NCBI GenBank assembly: GCA_947367285.1
Contig: CANBDB010000023.1
Location: 1 to 14,591, forward strand
Source of the DNA: an uncultured Clostridia bacterium
GTDB lineage: Bacteria > Bacillota > Clostridia > Oscillospirales > CAG-272
Length of the DNA: 14,591 bases
Reading direction: 5' to 3'
The first letter of the stretch is position 1. Each line of letters opens with the position of its first letter. The notes under the pieces were generated by a model. It saw nothing but the letters and a program-made list of their open reading frames with translations, did no database searches and had not been told where the DNA came from. A program made the translations under genes and the position numbers. Below, one piece after another: positions 1 to 6,898 of the stretch.

Positions 1-13
1 ATTTTTGACATTT

Positions 14-37
14 TTGCAACCGCAAGTTGCAATTTTT
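14..37 (+). terminator. Possible terminator of a gene upstream of the window
   Basis: TTGCAAC (14-20) and GTTGCAA (26-32) form a 7-bp stem with a 5-base loop, followed by TTTTT (33-37). This fits a short intrinsic terminator for a plus-strand gene lying before the window. It could instead be a regulatory palindrome, since it sits about 30 bp upstream of the glmM -35 box. Confidence 0.35.
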
Positions 38-59
38 ACAAAAATATCTCCAAAACCTA

Positions 60-88
60 TTGACATTTAATTTCATATTTGATATAAT
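60..88 (+). promoter_or_regulatory. Sigma-A promoter of the HTH-glmM operon
   Basis: TTGACA at 60-65 and TATAAT at 83-88 are separated by exactly 17 bp, a full consensus promoter. Initiation near 95 would give a leader of about 65 nt before the ATG at 160. Confidence 0.85.
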
Positions 89-118
89 AAAAATGTAAGT
101 AGTAAATTCATCAAATAT
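75..118. promoter_or_regulatory. Inverted repeat over the -10 region, possible operator
   Basis: ATATTTGAT (75-83) ends on the first base of the -10 box, and its exact complement ATCAAATAT (110-118) lies in the leader. The downstream gene encodes a helix-turn-helix domain, so autoregulation through these half-sites is conceivable. The region is very AT-rich and a 9-bp match may be chance. The two arms are 26 bp apart, longer than most XRE operators. Confidence 0.2.
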
Positions 119-159
119 TTAATATAATTTCGTAACAACACGAATTTTTGGAGGTAATT

Positions 160-1767
160 ATGACCATAGGACAAAAAATAACTCACCTTCGTACAAATAT
201 GAACATCTCTCAAGAAAAGCTTGCAGATATGCTCGGCGTTTCGCGCCAATCCGTTTCAAAATGGGAGATGGACCAAGCGCTTCCGCAAATCGACAAAATC
301 TTGCAAATTGCAAATATTTTCTCTATATCTTGCGACGAGCTTTTAAAGGACGAGGTTGTTCTTTCCTCTTGCACCGATAGCGGCGCAAATAAATACTTTG
401 GTACTGACGGTTTCCGCGGTGAAGCTAATATTTCACTCACGTCAATGCACGCATTCAAGGTTGGAAGATTTCTCGGTTGGTATTTTCAACGTGAGAACAC
501 GGACAAGAGCCGCCGCCCGAGAATAGTTATCGGTAAGGACACGCGCCGTTCAAGCTATATGCTTGAATACGCAATCGCATCAGGTATCGCAACAAGCGGC
601 GCTGACGCATACATTTTGCACGTTACAACCACACCAAGTGTCTCCTACATTACCCGCCTCGACGGTTTTGACTGCGGCATTATGATCACCGCATCGCACA
701 ACCCATTCCACGATAACGGAATTAAGGTCATCAATCGCTACGGTGAAAAGCTTGATGACGATACCACTTCTCTAATTGAGGCATATCTTGACGGCAATCT
801 TGCGCGCCTCGGTGTGGGCGGGGATGATCTTCCCTTGGCAACAGGAGATAAAATCGGCTTAATTCAGGACCACGTAAGCGGTAGAAACAGATATATCGGT
901 TACCTTATTTCCGTTGCCTCTAATTCTTATAAAAAGCTCCGCATCGGTCTTGACTGTGCCAACGGTGCATCTTGGTCGATTGCGCGCGCAGTTTTCGGTG
1001 CGCTTGGAGCTGAGCTCTATATTATTGGCGACGAGCCCGATGGACTTAACGTTAATAGAGGATGTGGCTCTACACACCTTGAAAATCTTGTAAAGCTTGT
1101 TCGTGAAAAGCATCTTGACGTCGGCTTTGCCTTTGACGGCGACTGCGACCGCTGTCTTGCTGTTGACGAGCACGGCAACGTGGTTGACGGTGACAAAATA
1201 ATGTACCTTCTCGCAAAGCGTCTTAAAGCGCGCGGAATGTTAAATGACAACACCGTGGTTGCCACTGTTATGTCCAATAGCGGCTTTGTTGCTTCTCTTA
1301 ATAAGATAGGTATAAAATGCGTTCAGACCAAGGTTGGAGACCGCTTTGTATACGAATGTATGCAGGAAAAGGGTTACTCCATAGGCGGTGAGCAATCGGG
1401 ACATATCATTATGAAGAAATATGCCACCACGGGTGACGGACTTCTCACTGCCATTATGGTAGCCGAGGAAATTTGTGACTCAAAATCCTCGCTCTCCACT
1501 CTCGTGGAGAACGTAACACTCTATCCTCAATACTTGAAAAATGTTCGTGTCAAGGATAAGGATGCCGTTATGAACGACAAGGACGTTCTCGCTTCCCTTG
1601 ACGAGGTGGAAGCACTGATAGCGGGTAACGGACGCGCTCTCCTTCGTCAAAGCGGCACAGAGCCCCTCATCCGCGTTATGATTGAGGCAGAGACCGAAGA
1701 AAAATGCCGCGAATACGCGGAAATAATAGCAAATGCCATAGTTAAAGGGGGCCACGCGATTGGATAA
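160..1767 (+). CDS. glmM: XRE-type HTH domain fused to phosphoglucosamine mutase
   Basis: Phosphoglucosamine mutase interconverts GlcN-6-P and GlcN-1-P on the way to UDP-GlcNAc for peptidoglycan. ATG160 is preferred over the in-frame TTG148 because GGAGG (150-154) lies 5 nt upstream of it. The protein is 535 aa, about 85 longer than a usual GlmM. Residues 3-64 are a complete XRE helix-turn-helix (ISQEKLADMLGVSRQSVSKW) ending in the DELLKDE typical of clostridial XRE regulators. GlmM starts near residue 77 (KYFGTDGFRG). The phospho-acceptor is Ser179 in TASHNP, the metal site is D326/D328/D330 in FDGDCDR, the GlmM-type GEQSGH is at 410-415, and the phosphate loop RQSGTEP is at 496-502. GEQSGH and SGTEPLIRVM favour GlmM over a phosphoglucomutase or phosphomannomutase. 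No ATG, GTG or TTG codon occurs in frame between the two domains, so the mutase should not be made alone. It overlaps the acetyltransferase gene downstream by 8 bp. Confidence 0.93.
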   Translation: MTIGQKITHLRTNMNISQEKLADMLGVSRQSVSKWEMDQALPQIDKILQIANIFSISCDELLKDEVVLSSCTDSGANKYFGTDGFRGEANISLTSMHAFKVGRFLGWYFQRENTDKSRRPRIVIGKDTRRSSYMLEYAIASGIATSGADAYILHVTTTPSVSYITRLDGFDCGIMITASHNPFHDNGIKVINRYGEKLDDDTTSLIEAYLDGNLARLGVGGDDLPLATGDKIGLIQDHVSGRNRYIGYLISVASNSYKKLRIGLDCANGASWSIARAVFGALGAELYIIGDEPDGLNVNRGCGSTHLENLVKLVREKHLDVGFAFDGDCDRCLAVDEHGNVVDGDKIMYLLAKRLKARGMLNDNTVVATVMSNSGFVASLNKIGIKCVQTKVGDRFVYECMQEKGYSIGGEQSGHIIMKKYATTGDGLLTAIMVAEEICDSKSSLSTLVENVTLYPQYLKNVRVKDKDAVMNDKDVLASLDEVEALIAGNGRALLRQSGTEPLIRVMIEAETEEKCREYAEIIANAIVKGGHAIG

Positions 1768-2422
1768 ATTGGTAAAAACAAAGGAATTATATGATTGCAC
1801 AGTTCCCTATCTCGCTCCCATCTTTGAAGAGTGTGAGTACCCCTGGGAAATGCTCCCCAAAATCAAAGAGATTGCAAAAAAGCTGATTGAGAACGGAATC
1901 GAGGGTTACACCCTCATCTCCGAAGGCGTTCTTGTGGGAGAAAACGTAAAGATTTACCCCACCGCAACTATCGAAGGTCCAACAGTAATCGGCTCGGGCA
2001 CGGAGGTGCGCCCCGGAGCATTCATTCGTGGCGGAGTTATCACGGGCGAGAATTGCGTTATCGGCAATTCGAGCGAATTAAAAAACTGCATCCTCTTAAA
2101 CAAGGTGCAAATACCCCATTATAATTACATTGGCGACTCCATTCTTGGAAACCGCGCGCACACGGGCGCAGGTACAATTTGCTCCAACCTCAAGAGCGAC
2201 GGCAAAAACGTTGTTATCCACGGGGATATTGAATACGAAACCGGACTTCGTAAGATTGGCGGAATACTTGCCGACGGTGCGGACGTCGGTTGCGGCTCCG
2301 TTGTAAACCCCGGCACTGTGATCGGCAAGCGTACATCCGTTTACCCCCTCACTTCCCTCCGCGGTGTTTATCCTGCGGACTCCATAGTCAAAGGAACAAA
2401 AGAGATAGTTAAGAGAATATAA
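1760..2422 (+). CDS. GlmU C-terminal-like acetyltransferase (left-handed beta-helix), no uridylyltransferase domain
   Basis: This 220-aa protein probably acetylates GlcN-1-P, the product of the upstream mutase, to GlcNAc-1-P using acetyl-CoA. After an N-terminal segment of about 55 residues it consists of hexapeptide turns (GVLVGENVKI, TVIGSGTEV, SVVNPGTVIG) of a left-handed beta-helix. Aligned by eye with the E. coli GlmU acetyltransferase domain as I remember it, R90, K108, H120, Y123, N143 and K149 match R333, K351, H363 (catalytic base), Y366, N386 and K392 at identical spacing. The nucleotidyltransferase half of GlmU is absent, so UDP-GlcNAc synthesis would need another protein. The start is TTG1760 inside the end of glmM, with AAAGGGGG (1744-1751) 8 nt before it, implying translational coupling. 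A sugar acetyltransferase acting on a different hexosamine phosphate is the main alternative. Confidence 0.82.
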   Translation: MDKLVKTKELYDCTVPYLAPIFEECEYPWEMLPKIKEIAKKLIENGIEGYTLISEGVLVGENVKIYPTATIEGPTVIGSGTEVRPGAFIRGGVITGENCVIGNSSELKNCILLNKVQIPHYNYIGDSILGNRAHTGAGTICSNLKSDGKNVVIHGDIEYETGLRKIGGILADGADVGCGSVVNPGTVIGKRTSVYPLTSLRGVYPADSIVKGTKEIVKRI

Positions 2423-2456
2423 AACAAAAGGCGAAGAATTTTCTTCGCCTTTTGTT
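2423..2456 (+). terminator. Terminator of the glmM operon
   Basis: AACAAAAGGCGAAGAA (2423-2438) and its exact complement (2441-2456) form a 16-bp palindrome starting directly after the stop codon. The GGCGAAG core and the T-rich 3' arm make a strong intrinsic terminator that could work from either side. Confidence 0.85.
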
Positions 2457-2470
2457 ATTTGTTAAACGAA

Positions 2471-2493
2471 AACCACGCGATAGTCGCGTGGTT
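2471..2493. repeat. Perfect short hairpin, possible repeat unit
   Basis: AACCACGCGA (2471-2480) and its exact complement TCGCGTGGTT (2484-2493) form a 10-bp GC-rich stem with loop TAG. It lacks a T tract on either side, and a terminator already lies 15 bp upstream, so a repeated extragenic palindrome is more likely than a second terminator. Confidence 0.45.
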
Positions 2494-2557
2494 CAATGAA
2501 GGCTTTGCAGATGAGCAGAAAGTAAATAAAAATTCAGAGCAGAATGAGTTTGTGCCA

Positions 2558-2689
2558 AAGGCTCCCTTGTGTAAAGGGAGCTGGACGCAAAGCGGACTGA
2601 GGGATTGTTTTGAGATAAATTTTATTTTTTTACAATCCCTCCGTCATTTTCCCCGGAAAATGCCACCTCCCTTTACACAAGGGAGGCTT
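2558..2689. repeat. MITE-like compound inverted repeat, 132 bp
   Basis: The two ends (2558-2584 and 2663-2689) are inverted copies differing at 2 of 27 positions. A second inverted pair, GAGGGATTGT (2599-2608) and ACAATCCCTC (2632-2641), flanks an AT-rich centre. Each arm also folds on itself: GCTCCCTT/AAGGGAGC at 2561-2568/2574-2581 on the left, CCTCCCTT/AAGGGAGG at 2666-2673/2679-2686 and CATTTTCC/GGAAAATG at 2645-2652/2655-2662 on the right. There is no credible gene inside. I recall similar CTCCCTTGTGTAAAGGGAG repeats scattered through gut clostridial genomes, which supports a mobilised non-coding element. I see no clear target-site duplication. Confidence 0.7.
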
Positions 2690-2787
2690 GGTTTCAGTTC
2701 CGCTTGAGTGGATTTACGTAACAAATGCATGGCTGCAGGCCAATAAAAAACGAACTTGTGCGTAGATAAGGCTATCCCCTAAAATGC
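2690..2787. other. Non-coding spacer with no recognised feature
   Basis: Together with the elements before it, this completes a gene-free gap of about 400 bp. I see no convincing start codon with a ribosome site, no promoter and no strong hairpin here. Confidence 0.4.
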
Positions 2788-2814
2788 AAATCCACCCGCT
2801 TGGCGGGTGGATTT
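2788..2814 (-). terminator. Terminator of the CotH-like gene
   Basis: AAATCCACCCGC (2788-2799) and GCGGGTGGATTT (2803-2814) form a perfect 12-bp stem with a 3-base loop, 5 bp past the stop codon of the minus-strand gene. T runs flank both sides, so it may work in both directions. Confidence 0.85.
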
Positions 2815-2819
2815 TTATT

Positions 2820-4868
2820 TTATTTTTGCTCAATATAAATCGTTTGTGTGTTCGTGTCAAAATAAATGGTATACGTTCCAAGAGCAAGCTGTATGTTGCG
2901 GTTACCGCCTTGGTATATAAATGAAACGGCTGTTTTGCTTTCATCCACCGTGTTATACCAAGCCTCGTCTCCGTTTTGTCTACTGTTGTAGATCTTAAAC
3001 TTCCACGTTCCGGCATCACCGTTTGAGCGCGTAGCAGTAACTGTAATAGAATAAAGTCCGTTACCAAGGCTCTTGAGCTTATAAGCATCGTAAACTTCCC
3101 ATTCAGTTTCGTAGAAATTACCGCGGAGATAAAGCTCCCATTCTATGTTTTGATTTTGGTTATTATTGTTGTTATTATTGTTGTTATCAGTATAGTCCTT
3201 ATCGTCAAAATCAATATATTTTCTTATTGTGTTAAACTTTGCACTGATATAATCTCTGAAGGACATGCAGGAGCTATCCCCCGCGCCGCAGGACTTATTG
3301 ATATCAAATCTAAAGCTGTAATTGCCCGCATTATGATAGGTTTTTGAGGGTCTAGTCTCATTTTGATAGAGATTCTTTGCAATATTGAAGCTTTCCTCAA
3401 ATTTATCATTTGAGAGCATATGGCTCGCCACTACGGTCTTGATTGCCTCGATATACTCGTTCTTGTACAAGCCATTGTTATGAATGGTCTTTGTAAAGAG
3501 GGGGCTTCTTTGGTCTCCGCCAACATTGTAGCTTTGGAAGGGGCTATCGGTAGTCATACCGTTACCGTAGGGGTTCCAGGAGTTTACACCAAGGCCGCGG
3601 TCCATATCGTAAGGAATGAGGAGCATTTGACCTGTGTCAGCTCTGAAATAAATATAGGTATTGTTATAGTTGTTTCTAAGGTCGTCGGGGTTACCCACAA
3701 TGTAGGAAACTGCCGCATAACGAAGGAAATTATCCACGTCGAGCACCTTTTCGATGGATGAACGGTTAGCGGAGCTTGAATTTATTGTGGAGATAAAGTT
3801 TCTAAGGCTTGAATGGTCGCTAGTCTTTTTATTGGTCTTGAGGTCATAAACGTAGAATTTAACTGCGTCCTCATCCTCAACACCGTAGGAACGGAAGCTT
3901 GTAAAGGTTGCGCCCTCACTTGTCCAGCCGAGCTTGTAGAGGTCGCCGCCCAGTGCTTCGGCAGGAAGATTTTTCTCAAGGAATATCTTATCAATGGGCT
4001 CATAGATAAGCCAAACGCCCGCGTGGTCTTTTCCGATATCCACACTTGCGAGATTTGTATGGGGTGCAAGAACGCCCTGCTCACGATAAAGCTCGTATGC
4101 ATACGTCTCTCTGATATACGTGGGGTCGTCATTTCTATTCCAACGAATATCAATCTTCTCAAGGGTAGCAAAGGTACGGTTCTTTCTCTCCTTGCGAGCC
4201 GCCTCATCCGTCCATTTGAGAGCATCAGCACCGTAGTACTGCGCATCGTCAAAGGTCTCCTGGAAGCTTATCTTGAAATGAACAAGATTGTACATTCCGT
4301 CGTGATTGTTATAGAAAGAAGTTCTTGAGGTATTGCCCTTCATTCTAACGCCAACCTGCTCGATAACGTAGTAATGCTCGTCGCCATCGGGAGTGGTGAT
4401 AGTAACCTTAAGATCCGCCATTCTATAAATGGGGGATTTAGAGCCCTTTGCGGAATAATTTTCGTAGTCGCGTTGGAGCTTTGCAAGCTCCTTGTCGCTT
4501 ATGTCAAGCTCTAAGGAGATATGATTTTCAGGGTCAAAAAGAAGCTCAAAATCATCCATTTGATCCATATTTACGCTACTGTCATAGCTCGGGTCATCTA
4601 CGGCAGGAGTCCCCCACGTGGTTGTTGTGGTTGTACCCGTAGTAATGGTAGTTCCTGTTGTACCCGATGTACCACTTGGCTTTTTGGTGGTAGTTGTTGT
4701 TGTATTGGAATTTCCACCCCCATTACCCTTGGTAGTGGTTGTAGTGGTAGAGCTTTCTCCACCGTTACCGTTAGTAGTAGTTGTTTGCTGTGGATCAATG
4801 GGTTCAAAGCAAGAAACGAGTCCAAGCATCATAACTACAATAAGTATTAAGGATATGATCTTTTTCAT
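2820..4868 (-). CDS. CotH-family kinase-like lipoprotein with a C-terminal beta-domain
   Basis: The 682-aa product starts at ATG4868, with AGGAG 6 nt upstream; the 25 residues readable before it have no support. Residues 1-19 are a lipoprotein signal with lipobox LVSC (Cys20), so the protein should be anchored outside the membrane. Residues 28-84 are a Thr-rich, low-complexity linker of T6 runs broken by NGNGG and KGNGG. The CotH domain covers about 118-555, with GVRMKGNTS (173-181) and IPYDMDRGLG (418-427), whose D421 and D423 are the likely catalytic aspartates. In Bacillus, CotH is a protein kinase acting on spore-coat proteins; related secreted proteins occur elsewhere, including with cellulosomes. 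A nine-Asn tract (562-570) leads into a beta-rich domain (about 575-682) resembling a starch- or carbohydrate-binding sandwich. The substrate is unknown. It is a single gene between its own promoter and terminator. Confidence 0.85.
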   Translation of the reverse strand: MKKIISLILIVVMMLGLVSCFEPIDPQQTTTTNGNGGESSTTTTTTKGNGGGNSNTTTTTTKKPSGTSGTTGTTITTGTTTTTTWGTPAVDDPSYDSSVNMDQMDDFELLFDPENHISLELDISDKELAKLQRDYENYSAKGSKSPIYRMADLKVTITTPDGDEHYYVIEQVGVRMKGNTSRTSFYNNHDGMYNLVHFKISFQETFDDAQYYGADALKWTDEAARKERKNRTFATLEKIDIRWNRNDDPTYIRETYAYELYREQGVLAPHTNLASVDIGKDHAGVWLIYEPIDKIFLEKNLPAEALGGDLYKLGWTSEGATFTSFRSYGVEDEDAVKFYVYDLKTNKKTSDHSSLRNFISTINSSSANRSSIEKVLDVDNFLRYAAVSYIVGNPDDLRNNYNNTYIYFRADTGQMLLIPYDMDRGLGVNSWNPYGNGMTTDSPFQSYNVGGDQRSPLFTKTIHNNGLYKNEYIEAIKTVVASHMLSNDKFEESFNIAKNLYQNETRPSKTYHNAGNYSFRFDINKSCGAGDSSCMSFRDYISAKFNTIRKYIDFDDKDYTDNNNNNNNNNQNQNIEWELYLRGNFYETEWEVYDAYKLKSLGNGLYSITVTATRSNGDAGTWKFKIYNSRQNGDEAWYNTVDESKTAVSFIYQGGNRNIQLALGTYTIYFDTNTQTIYIEQK

Positions 4869-4902
4869 ATAAATCTCCTTTTGCGCATTTTTATACATTG
4901 TA

Positions 4903-4931
4903 ATTATAACCCATTTTCCCCTGTTTGTCAA
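4903..4931 (-). promoter_or_regulatory. Sigma-A promoter of the CotH-like gene
   Basis: On the minus strand TTGACA (4931-4926) and TATAAT (4908-4903) are 17 bp apart, a full consensus. The -35 box starts 5 bp beyond the terminator of the antiporter gene. Confidence 0.88.
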
Positions 4932-4935
4932 TAGA

Positions 4936-4963
4936 AAAAGCACCCGGAAAACCGAGTGCTTTT
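4936..4963 (-). terminator. Terminator of the Na+/Ca2+ antiporter gene
   Basis: The 12-bp arms 4936-4947 and 4952-4963 enclose a 4-base loop. One position is a C-A mismatch when read on the plus strand but a U-G wobble in minus-strand RNA, so the structure is best suited to the minus-strand gene. A run of T follows on that strand. Confidence 0.85.
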
Positions 4964-4990
4964 AAAGTTAATTATTTATACTATGTAGAA

Positions 4991-6001
4991 TTATGCAAAG
5001 TTAGGAAGCACCACGAACTGAAGCACGCAATAAGCTGCGTAGATTCCGAGAAGTGCAATTCCCTGCCATCTGTAGAGCTTACCCTTGAAGAGAGGAGGCA
5101 AGGTCATAATTGCCATTACTGCAAATACAATAGGAATATCAAATACAAGAGATGCATTCATACCGAGGAATGTTGCCTCTGCGGGAACCTTGAAGGGGTT
5201 GATAGCAATCGCAGTACCGGAAACAAGCACGAGGTTAAAGATATTCGCGCCAATGATGTTACCGAGAGAAAGAGCACCGTGACCCTTCATAAGAGCGGTA
5301 ATAGCTGTTACAAGCTCGGGAAGGCTTGTGCCGAGAGCAACTATAGTAAGAGAAATAATGGTTTCGGGAACGTTGAGCTGATGAGCGATAGTTGTTGCAC
5401 TCTCTACAAGAAGATATGCGCCAACCGCAATAACCAAAGCGGAAACGAGAAGCATACCGATATCCTTGAGAAGTCCGCCCTTGGGAGCTTCATCAGAGGG
5501 CTCTGTCTCTTCTTCATGTATCTCAACCGCTTCGGGATTCTTTTTCATATTGATAACGTTGATTATCATATAAGCAACGAAGCCAAGAAGAAGAACGATA
5601 CCCATCCACAAGTCAAACTTTCCGAAGAAATATGCGTTGAATGCATAGAAAACAGCTACCCCAAAGAAAAAGCTTACAGGGAAAACGAGTGACTTTTTAT
5701 CTGCCTTACCGGGCTTAATAGCAATTGTGATAGCAGCGATAAGCGAAGTATTGCAGATGATAGAGCCAATGGCATTACCGTAAGCAACTGCTCCACTTCC
5801 TGCGGCAGCACCCATTGCTGAGGTCATAACCTCGGGCAATGTAGTACCGATAGAAACTACAGTAGCACCGATAAGAAGCTCGGGAAGGTGGAAACGCTTT
5901 GCAATATTGCTTGCAGCATCAACAAACCAGTCGCCGCCCTTAATGAGCAAAATGAAACCGAATGCTAAAAGAAAATACTCATTAGGAATGAATGAAAACA
6001 T
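4991..6001 (-). CDS. Calcium/sodium antiporter, CaCA (YrbG-like) family
   Basis: This inner-membrane cation exchanger of 336 aa probably exports Ca2+ in exchange for Na+ or H+. It shows the two inverted alpha-repeats of the family: GATVVSIGTTLPE (45-57) with GNAIGSIICN (75-84), and SLTIVALGTSLPE (217-229) with GNIIGANIFN (247-256). E57 and E229 are the expected ion-coordinating glutamates. About ten hydrophobic helices are visible. An acidic loop (152-173, with HEEETEPSDE) separates the halves. The start is ATG6001, with AGGAG (6012-6008) upstream. The gene has its own promoter and terminator. Because no terminator separates it from the YwaF-like gene upstream, some read-through from that gene is possible. 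The family is clear; the exact ion pair is not. Confidence 0.92.
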   Translation of the reverse strand: MFSFIPNEYFLLAFGFILLIKGGDWFVDAASNIAKRFHLPELLIGATVVSIGTTLPEVMTSAMGAAAGSGAVAYGNAIGSIICNTSLIAAITIAIKPGKADKKSLVFPVSFFFGVAVFYAFNAYFFGKFDLWMGIVLLLGFVAYMIINVINMKKNPEAVEIHEEETEPSDEAPKGGLLKDIGMLLVSALVIAVGAYLLVESATTIAHQLNVPETIISLTIVALGTSLPELVTAITALMKGHGALSLGNIIGANIFNLVLVSGTAIAINPFKVPAEATFLGMNASLVFDIPIVFAVMAIMTLPPLFKGKLYRWQGIALLGIYAAYCVLQFVVLPNFA

Positions 6002-6045
6002 TTTTTAACTCCTTTTTAATAAATAATTTTTGTGATAACTAAATA

Positions 6046-6074
6046 ATTATACATTATTTTCACACAATTGTCAA
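6046..6074 (-). promoter_or_regulatory. Sigma-A promoter of the antiporter gene
   Basis: Minus-strand TTGACA (6074-6069) and TATAAT (6051-6046) with a 17-bp spacer, a full consensus, located 7 bp after the stop codon of the upstream membrane-protein gene. Confidence 0.87.
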
Positions 6075-6081
6075 CAATCTT

Positions 6082-6771
6082 CTATGTTTTTCTTCTTCTT
6101 TTTATAACCTCGGCAACGAGGAGAATCAATGTATATCCCACCGCATACAGGGGTGCCATTCCCCAAGCGGTCAAAAACGTGCCTTCAATAAGGGGCTCGG
6201 CTATATGAAATGAATCGCTCATATCAAATGCCTGCATCATAAATGCACCCAACGTGAGATAGCTTGTAAAGCCAAAGAATGTATAATGCCACTTTTTATA
6301 TGTAATGTCAATTTGATTAAACATCAAGAGTCCAACAACGAGAGTGGCAGAAATACTGTGGTGCAACAATCCCGAGATAGTGGGCAGGTAGAATATAGAC
6401 GATGCCTGTCCAACGTAGGTTGCGTAAATACTGCTCGCAATTCCACCAAAGATACCGAGATGCCAAACAAAGTGCAAAACTGCATTGTCCCTTTTGCCGA
6501 ACAATACCGCAAGAGCTAAAACTAAGCTCGTCATACCGCAAAAGCTATCGGGGATGATGAGATACCACTTTACATCATCATATCTGAACACCTGCGAGAG
6601 TCTGTTGGTCATAATCGCAACTAAGAGCAATGCCGCAAGTACCCTTAAGAATATTTCTTGGTCCTTTTCATCCTTTGCATATTTTTTAGCCAACAAAAGC
6701 GCAAGACTTGCCACTAACGTACTAATAATTAAATAAAGAATATGTTCAATGCCAAATAATTGGGGCACCAT
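6082..6771 (-). CDS. YwaF/TMEM164-like integral membrane protein
   Basis: The 229-aa protein has about seven hydrophobic segments, a short positively charged C-terminus (KRRRKT) and no soluble domain. An N-terminal EHILYLI helix, an IPDSFCGMTSL segment, WHLGIFGGIAS and LLHHSISATLV in the middle of the protein recall the YwaF/TMEM164 family (TIGR02206-type). The function in bacteria is not established, and I make this assignment from pattern memory only. ATG6771 is supported by GGAGG (6783-6779) seven bases upstream. The gene is divergent from the aldo/keto reductase gene and is read from a consensus promoter. The antiporter gene follows after 80 bp without a visible terminator, so the two may be partly co-transcribed. 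Confidence 0.6.
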   Translation of the reverse strand: MVPQLFGIEHILYLIISTLVASLALLLAKKYAKDEKDQEIFLRVLAALLLVAIMTNRLSQVFRYDDVKWYLIIPDSFCGMTSLVLALAVLFGKRDNAVLHFVWHLGIFGGIASSIYATYVGQASSIFYLPTISGLLHHSISATLVVGLLMFNQIDITYKKWHYTFFGFTSYLTLGAFMMQAFDMSDSFHIAEPLIEGTFLTAWGMAPLYAVGYTLILLVAEVIKRRRKT

Positions 6772-6804
6772 AATTATTCCTCCATTGATATTAATTACAA
6801 AAAA

Positions 6805-6833
6805 ATTATATACCTTAAAAAAACAAATGTCAA
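6805..6833 (-). promoter_or_regulatory. Sigma-A promoter of the YwaF-like gene
   Basis: Minus-strand TTGACA (6833-6828) and TATAAT (6810-6805), 17 bp apart, with initiation expected near 6798 and a leader of about 27 nt. Confidence 0.85.
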
Positions 6834-6898
6834 GAAAAGTTTTATTATAATATGTGTATTATTTTTTATAACTTCCTGTAGATTTGTTGGTTTAGATA

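Noticed and set aside
5..33. Second upstream promoter (TTGACA at 5-10)
   Set aside because: The hexamer at the matching distance is TGCAAT, a poor -10 box, and a stem-loop covers it; the promoter at 60-88 is far better.
148..159. Start of the HTH-GlmM frame at TTG148
   Set aside because: TTG148 overlaps the GGAGG ribosome site itself; ATG160 lies 5 nt after it and is the natural start. The same applies to the upstream extension of glgB before ATG10654.
562..700. Possible phosphoglucomutase or phosphomannomutase identity for the mutase domain
   Set aside because: GEQSGH, RQSGTEPLIRVM and KYFGTDGFRG are the GlmM forms of the family motifs, and the coupled GlmU-like acetyltransferase supports amino-sugar chemistry.
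2459..2707. 82-codon open frame on the plus strand
   Set aside because: It runs through the perfect hairpin and the inverted-repeat element, has no ribosome site, and its peptide reflects repeat sequence only.
3813..4328. 171-codon frame opposite the CotH-like gene
   Set aside because: It is antisense to a gene with clear domain motifs, lacks a ribosome site and resembles no protein; other frames opposite this gene were rejected likewise.
4618..4872. Val/Gly-rich frame near a repetitive stretch, and the suspicion of a CRISPR or minisatellite there
   Set aside because: The repetition is codon-level low complexity of the Thr linker on the other strand; there are no equal spacers or repeated units as in a CRISPR array.
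4925..5692. 255-codon frame on the plus strand opposite the antiporter gene
   Set aside because: The minus strand encodes an unmistakable CaCA antiporter; the opposite frame is a long shadow rich in Cys, Asn and Lys with no recognisable domain.
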